Of a stretch of DNA of 5,330 bases, positions 1-5,330 are shown one piece after another. Origin of the DNA: an uncultured Flavobacteriaceae bacterium. GTDB taxonomy: Bacteria > Bacteroidota > Bacteroidia > Flavobacteriales > Flavobacteriaceae. Position numbers and translations under genes: made by a program. Location of the stretch: contig CALZKX010000024.1 of the NCBI GenBank assembly GCA_945788155.1, positions 1 through 5,330 of the forward strand. Reading direction: 5' to 3'. Position 1 is the first letter of the stretch; every line of letters starts with the position of its first letter. The notes under the pieces are model-generated. The model had not been told where the DNA came from, did not search any database, and saw only the letters and a list, made by a program, of their open reading frames with translations.

Positions 1-60
1 ACGGGAAGGTAAAAATAATTAGCAACCCCAAAGGGTTGTAATAACTGTGGAAGCTCTACC

Positions 61-90
61 AAAAAACAAAACACTTCCGTTAAAGGAAGT
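61..90 (-). terminator. Hairpin with T-rich tail on the minus strand (possible terminator)
   Basis: ACTTCC (73-78) and GGAAGT (85-90) form a perfect 6-bp stem around a 6-base loop. Read on the minus strand, the stem is followed by a tract at 72-61 that is T at 10 of 12 positions, the layout of an intrinsic terminator. On the plus strand no T tract follows. The orientation is odd because the gene to the right (281) points away, so any minus-strand transcript ending here would have to start between about 90 and 280. The stem is short and the call is tentative. Confidence 0.3.
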
Positions 91-133
91 AATAAATTCA
101 GTACTTTGGTTTAAATTGTTCATTTGGCTCAGC

Positions 134-150
134 ATACATTTCAAATGTAT
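134..150. promoter_or_regulatory. 17-base perfect palindrome, operator-like
   Basis: ATACATTT (134-141) and AAATGTAT (143-150) are exact reverse complements around a single C at 142. A symmetric site of this size is typical of a dimeric regulator's operator. Its minus-strand reading also contains TACATTTG (149-142), an exact match to the Bacteroidetes -7 consensus TANNTTTG. The nearest minus-strand TTG (176-174) lies 24 bases away, a little farther than usual, so a minus-strand promoter here is only possible. The sequence is AT-rich, which raises the chance of a fortuitous palindrome. Confidence 0.3.
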
Positions 151-280
151 TACTTTTATACAAATAAAAAAACCAATGAGTAATTTTTGCATTATTATAA
201 GTTGAGCGTCATTTTATTTATAATTTCAAGTAGATTTACCTTTAAAATTGCATTTATTGCAGTAATAGAAATTTTAGTAC

Positions 281-1861
281 ATGAAAATATTCGCTAAAGA
301 GCAAATTTATCAGGGAGATATTCTTACAACACAGCGTCAAAATATATCGCCTACCGATTTAATGGAGCGTGCTGGAACACAAATATTTAATTGGCTACAC
401 ATGCGAATGCAAGGTGCACAAGTACCAATTCATGTATTTTGTGGCATAGGTAATAATGGAGGAGATGGTTTAGTAATTGCTAGACACTTAATTACACATG
501 GTTATAATGTAAATACTTTTGTGGTTAATTGTAGCGATAAACGTTCTAAAGATTTTTTGAAAAATTATGAAAGAATTAAAAATGTTACCAAAGACTGGCC
601 AACATTGCTTAGCTCCAAAGAAGATTTTCCAGAGATACACCGAGATGATATTATTGTAGATGCTGTTTTTGGCATTGGATTGAATAGAGAATCTGATGAT
701 TGGGTAAAAGCCTTATTTAAACATTTTAGAGCATCAATGGCATTTACTTTATCTGTTGATATGCCATCGGGTCTATACGCCGATAAAGTTCCTGAAGATG
801 AAAATGGCGTAGTTTGGGCAAATCACACATTAAGCTTTGCGTCTCCAAAGTTAGTTTTCTTTTTGCCTGATACAGCAAAATACACGTTGCAATGGGAAGT
901 CATAGATATTGGGTTGGACAAAGAATTTTTGCACACAACCGAAACTGAGGCTGAGCTTGTTGGTAAATACGAAGTGCTGCCAATGTATCAACCTCGTGAA
1001 AAATTTGCTCATAAAGGGACTTATGGGCATAGTTTAATAATAGGAGGTAGCTATGGCAAAATGGGTTCCGTTGTATTGGCAAGTCGTGCTGCATTGGTTT
1101 CTGGAGCAGGATTAGTAACCAGTTATATTCCAAAGTGCGGTTATAATGTGTTACAAACGGCTTTGCCTGAAGCCATGGTTATTACCAATGACGATGAGAA
1201 TGTAATTTCAATAATTGATTTTGATATAGAACCAACAGTTATAGGAATTGGAATTGGATTAGGAACAGCCAAAAAAGCCATTAATGCATTTGAAACTTTT
1301 TTAAAAACGAATAAAACACCTTTAGTAATTGATGCTGATGGTATAAATATTCTATCTACAAAAAAAGCATTAATAAAATTATTGCCTAAAAACTCAGTGT
1401 TAACGCCACATCCAAAAGAGTTGGAGCGACTCATTGGAAGCTGGAAAGACGATTTTGAAAAGCTTAAAAAGGCAAAATCCTTTGTAATGAAGTACAAAAT
1501 TGTTCTTGTTATAAAAGGCGCTAACACCATTGTTGTATATCAAAATAAATTATATATTAATTCTACTGGGAATCCAGGGTTGGCAACGGCTGGGAGTGGT
1601 GATGTGTTAACTGGAATTATTACTGGATTGGTTTCGCAAGGCTATGAACCTATTGTAGCTTCAATTTTTGGAGTCTATTTACATGGTAGAGCTGCAGATA
1701 TTGGTTTAGAAGATTTTGGTTACCAAAGCTTAATCGCTAGTCATATTATAGACTATTTAGGCGAAGCATATATAGATTTGTTCAAACAACCAGAGCAACC
1801 ACCTCAAGAACAAAACGAGAGTGAAGAGCAAAAAGATACTGATGAAGAGATGTATATATAG
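281..1861 (+). CDS. nnr: Bifunctional NAD(P)H-hydrate epimerase / ADP-dependent NAD(P)H-hydrate dehydratase
   Basis: This cytosolic enzyme repairs NAD(P)HX, the hydrated and inactive form of NADH or NADPH. The N-terminal YjeF_N (NnrE) half, about residues 1-220, interconverts the R and S epimers. The C-terminal ribokinase-like (NnrD) half, about 230-500, dehydrates S-NAD(P)HX using ADP (or ATP). Visible NnrE motifs are GIGNNGGDG at 55-63, VDAVFGIG around D127 and VDMPSGL around D160. Visible NnrD motifs are HKGTYGH at 244-250, IDADGIN at 350-356, TPHPKE at 375-380, IKG at 411-413 and AGSGDVLTG at 437-445, where D441 is the expected catalytic aspartate. At 526 residues the protein has the usual fused length and both halves look intact. 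The last 24 residues or so are a Pro/Gln/Glu/Asp-rich tail, probably disordered and not part of either domain. The ATG at 281 fits the family's start (an early alpha-helix followed by the LMERAG motif at 27-32). No Shine-Dalgarno is visible, as is normal in Bacteroidetes. It converges on the thioredoxin-like gene with a 7-base gap. Domain and activity calls rest on motif recognition. Confidence 0.95.
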   Translation: MKIFAKEQIYQGDILTTQRQNISPTDLMERAGTQIFNWLHMRMQGAQVPIHVFCGIGNNGGDGLVIARHLITHGYNVNTFVVNCSDKRSKDFLKNYERIKNVTKDWPTLLSSKEDFPEIHRDDIIVDAVFGIGLNRESDDWVKALFKHFRASMAFTLSVDMPSGLYADKVPEDENGVVWANHTLSFASPKLVFFLPDTAKYTLQWEVIDIGLDKEFLHTTETEAELVGKYEVLPMYQPREKFAHKGTYGHSLIIGGSYGKMGSVVLASRAALVSGAGLVTSYIPKCGYNVLQTALPEAMVITNDDENVISIIDFDIEPTVIGIGIGLGTAKKAINAFETFLKTNKTPLVIDADGINILSTKKALIKLLPKNSVLTPHPKELERLIGSWKDDFEKLKKAKSFVMKYKIVLVIKGANTIVVYQNKLYINSTGNPGLATAGSGDVLTGIITGLVSQGYEPIVASIFGVYLHGRAADIGLEDFGYQSLIASHIIDYLGEAYIDLFKQPEQPPQEQNESEEQKDTDEEMYI

Positions 1862-1873
1862 TTACAAACTATA
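1857..1873. terminator. Hairpin spanning both convergent stop codons (possible bidirectional terminator)
   Basis: TATAGTT (1857-1863) and AACTATA (1867-1873) form a perfect 7-bp stem around a 3-base ACA loop. The stem contains the TAG stop of nnr (1859-1861) and, on the other strand, the TAG stop of the thioredoxin-like gene (1871-1869). Because it is symmetric, it could act on both converging transcripts. Neither side is followed by a T tract and the stem has only one G-C pair on each side of centre, so intrinsic termination would be weak. It is the only terminator-like structure at this junction. Confidence 0.3.
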
Positions 1874-3218
1874 AAATTAATGTATTGAGCAGGTCTATGA
1901 GTTTAGGGTCTGAAGGTCTAGTAGCATCAGCACTAACAATGTTTCCATCTGGATCAATTATTAAAAACCTTGGAATACCAATGATGTTATAGTCCTTTAT
2001 AAATTGCGATTGCCAATCACTATCAGCTATTAATTGAATGCCACCTAAATTTTTATCTGCTACCATTTTAAACCAAGTCTCATAAGCATTGGGTCTATCA
2101 ATAGAGATACTTACAAATTCAATGTTTTTTCCTTTATATTGTTTTTCTAAATCCTTTAAGAAAGGTATCTCGCTAATACAAGGTGCGCACCAAGTGGCCC
2201 AAATATCGATATATAAATACGTCCCTTTAAGATCGTCAAGCGATGTTTTGCCTCCTTTGTGGTTTTCATAATTCACAAACTTAGGAGAAGGCATACCTTT
2301 GGATAAAGACTTAATCTTATTATATTGTGCAGTTAGCTTCTTGTTAAACGCTTCATCATCAGAAACAGCAATAATACCATTATATAGTGCTTCATTGTTA
2401 TCATAAGCTAGTTCAATGTTTTTGCTCAGCGATTTGGCTATGTCATTTTTCATTGTAGGTGCATCAAGCTTTTCCAGCTCGCTAAGCAGTGTAGTGATAT
2501 TGTTGTTGTAAATGGCTTCAGTATAATAATTGAGTACAATTTGCCTGTAATTGTTAAAGTTCAGGTAATACGCTTCATTTTCATAGTCAAAATCTTTAAA
2601 AGGTTTTTTAAACGCTTCGGATAGTTGGATATCTTCATTCTTGACAAAATATTCATGATAAGAAGGATATACTTGTAGTTTAACCAAGTAGTCAAAGTAA
2701 TTATTGTTTTTTTCTGAGGCCTTAAAATCAGCATTTATATTTGTTGCTTTGTTTAAAAAATCATCTGTTTTTGTTTTCAACTTATTTATAGCTTGAAAAA
2801 ATCCAGACGGTTCCATATTAAACAGTATTTGATAATCTATGGCATTATCTTCGTAAAACTTTGATTTAGCAACTAGGTAGTTATTTTCATTAGCGACATT
2901 GCCATCAAATGCTACACTTGAATTAAATGATTCAGCATCAAAACTAATTTTTAGATCGCTACCCTGTTTTAAGTATAATAGAGAATTTTTAGTACCGTAT
3001 GTAAGTGTAAAATAACCATTGGTTTCTATTGGTAGCGTTTCGGCAAAAGAGCCATCAGCATTCAAATTAATAGTCTTGTTTATATGTTGTCCATTAATAA
3101 CAATAGCGTTCATCATTGGGTTCTTAATAATTCCAGAAATAGAAACAGGGTTAGTTGTTTCATTTTTACAAGCTATTACAGTGACCAACAAAATAAAAAG
3201 CGTCAAAACTTTTCTCAT
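1869..3218 (-). CDS. TlpA-like thioredoxin-fold lipoprotein (thiol-disulfide oxidoreductase)
   Basis: This is a predicted envelope lipoprotein of 449 residues. The N-terminus has a basic start (RK), a hydrophobic stretch at about 4-16 and a lipobox VIAC with C17 as the lipidation site. Residues of about 24-115 look beta-rich and resemble the N-terminal domain seen in many Bacteroidetes TlpA-family proteins (DUF4369-like; my inference). About 115-300 is a mainly helical, Asn/Lys-rich linker region I cannot assign. Residues from about 309 onward form the thioredoxin fold of the AhpC/TSA-Redoxin-TlpA type, with the redox motif WCAPC at 343-347 and the cis-proline motif GIPRF around P416. Such proteins usually reduce or exchange disulfides outside the cytoplasm, for example in cytochrome c maturation or oxidative protection; the partner here is unknown. 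It is transcribed alone, divergent from hutH and convergent with nnr. A -7-like site lies about 30 bases upstream of its ATG. The start at 3218 is supported by the signal peptide directly after it. Confidence 0.9.
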   Translation of the reverse strand: MRKVLTLFILLVTVIACKNETTNPVSISGIIKNPMMNAIVINGQHINKTINLNADGSFAETLPIETNGYFTLTYGTKNSLLYLKQGSDLKISFDAESFNSSVAFDGNVANENNYLVAKSKFYEDNAIDYQILFNMEPSGFFQAINKLKTKTDDFLNKATNINADFKASEKNNNYFDYLVKLQVYPSYHEYFVKNEDIQLSEAFKKPFKDFDYENEAYYLNFNNYRQIVLNYYTEAIYNNNITTLLSELEKLDAPTMKNDIAKSLSKNIELAYDNNEALYNGIIAVSDDEAFNKKLTAQYNKIKSLSKGMPSPKFVNYENHKGGKTSLDDLKGTYLYIDIWATWCAPCISEIPFLKDLEKQYKGKNIEFVSISIDRPNAYETWFKMVADKNLGGIQLIADSDWQSQFIKDYNIIGIPRFLIIDPDGNIVSADATRPSDPKLIDLLNTLIL

Positions 3219-3247
3219 ATTTTAATATACATTTACATTATTAACCG

Positions 3248-3255
3248 CAAAAATA
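3248..3255 (-). promoter_or_regulatory. Candidate -7 element for the TlpA-like gene
   Basis: Read on the minus strand, bases 3255-3248 are TATTTTTG, an exact match to the Bacteroidetes -7 consensus TANNTTTG. Transcription would start about 5 bases further on, leaving a 5' leader of roughly 25 nt before the ATG at 3218. No TTG lies 19-21 bases upstream, so the -33 half is missing or degenerate. In sequence this AT-rich a single match could be chance. Confidence 0.35.
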
Positions 3256-3278
3256 TTAGATTCTGAAAGATTTATATT

Positions 3279-3297
3279 TTAATTACATTATAATTAA
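3279..3297. repeat. A/T-only inverted repeat in the divergent spacer
   Basis: TTAATTA (3279-3285) and TAATTAA (3291-3297) are reverse complements around CATTA. It lies between the candidate promoters of the divergent genes and just upstream of the hutH -33 element, where an operator would be expected. All stem bases are A or T, so chance occurrence is likely. Confidence 0.2.
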
Positions 3298-3303
3298 CAT
3301 TTA

Positions 3304-3335
3304 TTTGGATATATTTTTTTGAATGCTGAATTTTG
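3304..3335 (+). promoter_or_regulatory. Candidate hutH promoter (TTTG-N20-GAATTTTG)
   Basis: TTTG at 3304-3307 is followed after exactly 20 bases by GAATTTTG at 3328-3335. The Bacteroidetes primary-sigma consensus is TTTG, 19-21 bases, TANNTTTG. The -33 element is exact and the -7 element matches 5 of 6 fixed bases (G in place of the first T). Transcription would start near 3340, giving a leader of about 13 nt before the hutH ATG. A very similar module lies downstream of hutH at 4913-4944. Confidence 0.45.
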
Positions 3336-3352
3336 AAATCGAATAAAAGCAC

Positions 3353-4864
3353 ATGAGCAACATACATTATATTACTAGCGATACATTGGGCCTTAATGCC
3401 ATCAATGATATTCTAACCCAAGAGAAAAAACTCCAACTGTCTAATGAAGCCAAGGAAAGAATTATTAATTGCAGAGCCTATTTAGACAATAAAATGGCAT
3501 CTCATAAAGATCCTATTTATGGTGTCAATACAGGATTTGGTTCACTTTATAATGTTAAGATCAATTCTAAGAACTTAACAAAATTGCAAGAAAACTTAAT
3601 GAAGTCACACGCATGTGGTGCTGGAGACTTGGTTCCAAAAGAGATTGTAAAACTCATGTTGTTATTTAAAATCCAATCCTTAAGTTATGGACACAGCGGA
3701 AGCCAGTTAGAAACTGTTAACCGCTTGGTTGATTTTTATAATAACGACATAATTCCAGTTGTTTATACACAGGGTTCATTAGGAGCATCAGGAGATTTAG
3801 CACCACTAGCACATTTGTCACTTCCTTTAATAGGAGATGGAGAAGTATGGTATAGAGGTGAAGTGAGAAAAGCTAAAGAAGTAAATGCTAAATATAAGTG
3901 GAATCCCATAGAACTAAAATCTAAAGAAGGACTTGCACTACTTAACGGCACGCAATTTATGAGCGCTTATGGTATATATGTATTATTAAAATCGTATAAG
4001 CTTTCCTATTTAGCCGATGTCATTGGAGCTCTCGCACTAGATGCCTATGATGGTAGAATAGAACCTTTTAACGAATTAGTCCATTTAGTTAGACCACACA
4101 ACGGACAATTAAAAACTGCCAAAAGAATCCGTGAGTTTTTAGAAGATAGTGAATTAATAGTACAAAAAAAGAAGCACGTACAAGATCCTTACTCATTTAG
4201 GTGCATCCCACAAGTACATGGTGCCACCAAAGATACTTTGGAGTTTGTCAAGAAAACATTTGTGACCGAGATTAATTCAGTTACCGATAATCCTAATATA
4301 TTTATAGGAGAAGATAAAATTATTTCAGGAGGTAATTTTCATGGACAACCACTGGCTTTAGCTTTAGACTATTTAAAAATTGCCATGGCAGAAATGGCAA
4401 ACATATCTGAGCGAAGAACGTTTCAATTAGTTTCTGGCAATAGAGGGTTACCACCTTTTTTAGTAGATAATCCTGGGTTAAACTCTGGCTTAATGATTCC
4501 GCAATATACTGCTGCAAGCATAGTGAGTGCCAACAAGCAATTAGCAACGCCTGCAAGTGTAGATTCTATTGTTTCATCAAACGGACAGGAAGATCATGTA
4601 AGCATGGGTGCCAATGCTGCAACCCAAGCTTTTCAATTAGTAAATAATGTAGAACGTGTCTTAGCAATCGAATTATTTAACGCTTCACAAGCTCTCCATT
4701 TTAGACTGCCTTTAAAAACATCATCCTTTCTAGAAGCGTTTCTTATTACATATAGAAAAGCCGTTTCTTTTGTCAATGAAGACAGGTTTTTGCACGATGA
4801 TATTATAGCCTCAATTTCTTTCCTAAATACCGTAACTATTGATAATGAGGAGCTTTTGAATTAG
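3353..4864 (+). CDS. hutH: Histidine ammonia-lyase (histidase)
   Basis: This cytosolic enzyme deaminates L-histidine to trans-urocanate and ammonia, the first step of histidine breakdown; family members are homotetramers. The MIO electrophile forms from A145-S146-G147 in GASGDLAPLAH. Other active-site residues known from the Pseudomonas enzyme are present: Y56 in YGVNTGFG, H86 in SHACG, N198 in LLNGT, Y280 and R283 in DPYSFRC, F329 in GGNFHGQP, and E413 in QEDHVSMG. The SH pair at 85-86 and the glutamate at 413 favour histidase over tyrosine or phenylalanine ammonia-lyases, including the TAL that some flavobacteria carry. At 503 residues the length is normal and the gene looks intact. The ATG at 3353 gives the expected N-terminus; an upstream in-frame ATG at 3323 is followed by a stop at 3344. 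No hutU, hutI or hutG flanks it here, so the rest of the pathway must be elsewhere if present. Confidence 0.95.
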   Translation: MSNIHYITSDTLGLNAINDILTQEKKLQLSNEAKERIINCRAYLDNKMASHKDPIYGVNTGFGSLYNVKINSKNLTKLQENLMKSHACGAGDLVPKEIVKLMLLFKIQSLSYGHSGSQLETVNRLVDFYNNDIIPVVYTQGSLGASGDLAPLAHLSLPLIGDGEVWYRGEVRKAKEVNAKYKWNPIELKSKEGLALLNGTQFMSAYGIYVLLKSYKLSYLADVIGALALDAYDGRIEPFNELVHLVRPHNGQLKTAKRIREFLEDSELIVQKKKHVQDPYSFRCIPQVHGATKDTLEFVKKTFVTEINSVTDNPNIFIGEDKIISGGNFHGQPLALALDYLKIAMAEMANISERRTFQLVSGNRGLPPFLVDNPGLNSGLMIPQYTAASIVSANKQLATPASVDSIVSSNGQEDHVSMGANAATQAFQLVNNVERVLAIELFNASQALHFRLPLKTSSFLEAFLITYRKAVSFVNEDRFLHDDIIASISFLNTVTIDNEELLN

Positions 4865-4912
4865 AAATAGACCTTATTTTTCGTTTAAATACCTAAATAT
4901 TAGTTGAACTCA

Positions 4913-4944
4913 TTTGGAATAACGTTGAAGATGCTCTAATTTTG
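4913..4944 (+). promoter_or_regulatory. Consensus Bacteroidetes promoter in the hutH downstream spacer
   Basis: TTTG at 4913-4916, a 20-base spacer and TAATTTTG at 4937-4944 match the TTTG-N19-21-TANNTTTG consensus at every fixed base. It is the best promoter match I found in the window. Transcription would start near 4949-4951. No open reading frame begins close downstream, so it could drive a non-coding RNA or give the gene at 5272 a leader of about 320 nt. It shares ATTTGGA, ATGCT, AATTTTGAA and GAATAA, in the same order, with the region just upstream of hutH. Confidence 0.5.
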
Positions 4945-5113
4945 AATTGAATAAGTATCTCGTGTATTTATTTAACAGTTCAAACAATTTTACGTGAAAA
5001 CCTACATCACTTTATAATTGTTTTACTACCCAAAAAATAATTGTTTAATAGCACAACAATTTATTGATTATTAGCACATTTTATTATTAGTGCCTAGCTT
5101 TTGTTAGTCATTG

Positions 5114-5126
5114 ATTTACAGTAAAT
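5114..5126. repeat. 13-base palindrome; its ATTTACAGTA core recurs at 5183-5192
   Basis: ATTTAC (5114-5119) and GTAAAT (5121-5126) are reverse complements around A5120. The 10-base word ATTTACAGTA found here (5114-5123) recurs exactly at 5183-5192 on the same strand, 69 bases downstream, where only the central TACAGTA symmetry is kept. Paired partly symmetric sites upstream of a gene suggest a regulator binding site. No known regulator is identified. Confidence 0.25.
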
Positions 5127-5127
5127 T

Positions 5128-5159
5128 ATATTATTAATTTATTTAATAATATCTTTTTT
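5128..5159 (+). terminator. 10-bp A/T stem-loop followed by T6 (candidate terminator or attenuator)
   Basis: ATATTATTAA (5128-5137) and TTAATAATAT (5143-5152) form a perfect 10-bp stem around TTTAT, followed by C and six T (5154-5159). The layout is that of an intrinsic terminator on the + strand, but the stem has no G-C pair and would be weak. It lies about 200 bases after the promoter candidate at 4913-4944 and 113 bases before the possible start at 5272, so it could end a short RNA or attenuate the downstream gene. Confidence 0.35.
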
Positions 5160-5170
5160 GTAACGCCCTT

Positions 5171-5213
5171 CATCTACTGTGTATTTACAGTACTTATTTA
5201 AGTTATGTAGATG
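5171..5213 (+). repeat. Spaced inverted repeat CATCTAC/GTAGATG
   Basis: CATCTAC (5171-5177) and GTAGATG (5207-5213) can pair around a 29-base loop. Inside it, ACTGT (5176-5180) and ACAGT (5187-5191) could form an alternative 5-bp hairpin that shares bases 5176-5177 with the outer stem. Mutually exclusive pairings upstream of a start can be regulatory, but at this length they may be chance. Confidence 0.25.
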
Positions 5214-5271
5214 GCAGAAATGCTATTGTAAAATGTTAAAATAATTTTAATTAAATCTAAATGTTATGTTT

Positions 5272-5330
5272 ATGAACAATTTTACCAAATGTTGTAGCTC
5301 TGCAAAGGGTTTACAAAAAAAAGGCATTAC
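5272..5330 (+). CDS. Possible N-terminus of an unidentified protein, cut by the window edge
   Basis: An ATG at 5272 opens a frame that stays open to the window end (19 full codons). An alternative in-frame ATG lies at 5266, and the upstream in-frame stop is TAA at 5248-5250. The visible peptide starts MNNFTKCC and continues with a basic stretch KGLQKKGI. A basic N-terminus like this could precede a signal-peptide hydrophobic core, but the core is beyond the edge. An A8 run (5315-5322) lies within the frame. There is no Shine-Dalgarno, and a -7-like TAATTTTA lies at 5242-5249 without a good partner. I do not recognise the protein. It is supported only by its open frame and its position after a structured spacer. 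Confidence 0.4.
   Translation, partial: MNNFTKCCSSAKGLQKKGI

Larger units (their letters stand above)
1..280. other. Left-edge intergenic region, no supported gene
   Basis: No coding region is supported here. On the + strand all three frames meet a stop by base 41 (stops at 10-12, 20-22 and 39-41), so an upstream gene could end inside the window, but nothing identifies one; the longest visible tail is 12 codons. On the - strand a frame is open from 110 to the left edge without an ATG, and a 34-codon ATG frame spans 123 to 19; neither resembles anything I know. The region contains a 6-bp hairpin at 23-38 (CAACCC/GGGTTG, 4-base loop), a second at 73-90 and a 17-base palindrome at 134-150. I found no convincing TTTG-N19-21-TANNTTTG promoter for the gene at 281. 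The nearest -7-like words, TAGATTTA (231-238) and TACCTTTA (237-244), lack a correctly spaced upstream TTG. Confidence 0.6.
4865..5265. other. 400-base gene-poor spacer downstream of hutH
   Basis: No frame on either strand gives a credible protein; the longest ATG frames I traced are about 15 codons, apart from a 26-codon minus-strand frame overlapping the right edge (5327 to 5247). A weak A/T stem right after hutH (AAATA 4865-4869 with TATTT 4875-4879) is the only terminator-like structure near its stop. The spacer then holds an exact-match promoter candidate (4913-4944), an inverted repeat AATTGTT/AACAATT (5039-5045 and 5055-5061), a 13-base palindrome (5114-5126), a 10-bp A/T stem-loop followed by T6 (5128-5159), and a 7-base inverted repeat CATCTAC/GTAGATG (5171-5177 and 5207-5213). 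These suggest regulatory or untranslated RNA content, but none is proven. Confidence 0.6.

Noticed and set aside
53..60. Minus-strand GGTAGAGC, resembling a tRNA D-arm
   Set aside because: No preceding AGCTC partner, no T-loop sequence and no acceptor stem were found around it.
19..123. 34-codon minus-strand frame starting MNNLNQST
   Set aside because: It has an ATG and a stop but covers both hairpins, has no recognisable features, and is a length expected by chance. The shared MNN start with the frame at 5272 is only three residues.
900..1530. Two minus-strand open frames (1133-900 and 1530-1141) inside nnr
   Set aside because: They lie antisense to strongly conserved Nnr motifs, have compositions typical of antisense reading and show no recognisable domain.
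3019..3266. Plus-strand open frames over the 5' end of the TlpA-like gene
   Set aside because: Their hydrophobic character is the mirror of the signal peptide on the other strand; no motif or plausible start context supports them.
3323..3346. Seven-codon frame just upstream of hutH (MLNFEIE), a possible leader peptide
   Set aside because: The candidate promoter's -7 box lies inside it, so its ATG would be upstream of the predicted transcription start.
3763..4556. Minus-strand open frames inside hutH
   Set aside because: They are antisense to the MIO and active-site segments of hutH, whose reading is certain.
41..5310. Apparent similarity between left edge (41-61) and right edge (about 5287-5307), sharing AGCTCT
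   Set aside because: Only about 15 of 21 bases match in AT-rich sequence; too weak to call terminal repeats of a mobile element, and no transposase or integrase is present.
1..5330. CRISPR array, insertion sequence, toxin-antitoxin or defence system
   Set aside because: No regularly spaced repeats, no transposase or nuclease motifs, and no small gene pairs were seen; the three complete genes are housekeeping or metabolic.

Overview
The window looks like an ordinary chromosomal segment from an AT-rich member of the Bacteroidetes, most likely a marine-type Flavobacteriaceae. The evidence is the low-GC codon use, starts without a Shine-Dalgarno sequence, promoter-like sites of the Bacteroidetes type (TTTG, about 20 bases, TANNTTTG), and a lipoprotein with a C-terminal TlpA-type thioredoxin domain, an architecture common in that phylum. 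The assignment comes from reading the sequence and was not checked by a search.

Layout: positions 1-280 hold no gene I can defend, but contain two small hairpins and a 17-base palindrome. Positions 281-1861 (+) encode a fused NAD(P)HX epimerase/dehydratase (Nnr), a metabolite-repair enzyme. Positions 1869-3218 (-) encode a TlpA-like thioredoxin-fold lipoprotein. It converges on nnr with only 7 bases between the stops, and a perfect hairpin covers both stop codons. A 134-base divergent spacer, with a promoter candidate on each strand, separates it from hutH (3353-4864, +), a complete histidine ammonia-lyase. Positions 4865-5265 form a gene-poor spacer with the best promoter match in the window, an all-A/T stem-loop followed by six T, and several short inverted repeats. 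The first codons of a possible further gene run off the right edge at 5272.

The three complete genes have unrelated jobs: nicotinamide cofactor repair, envelope thiol-disulfide exchange and histidine breakdown. Their orientations (+, -, +) rule out a shared operon. I see no mobile element, CRISPR array, tRNA, rRNA or defence system, and no convincing new multi-gene system. The most interesting material is non-coding. A promoter-like module downstream of hutH resembles the one upstream of hutH and, with the stem-loop near 5128-5159, could bound a transcript of about 210 nt or a long leader. All promoter, terminator and RNA calls rest on motif matching by eye and are tentative.
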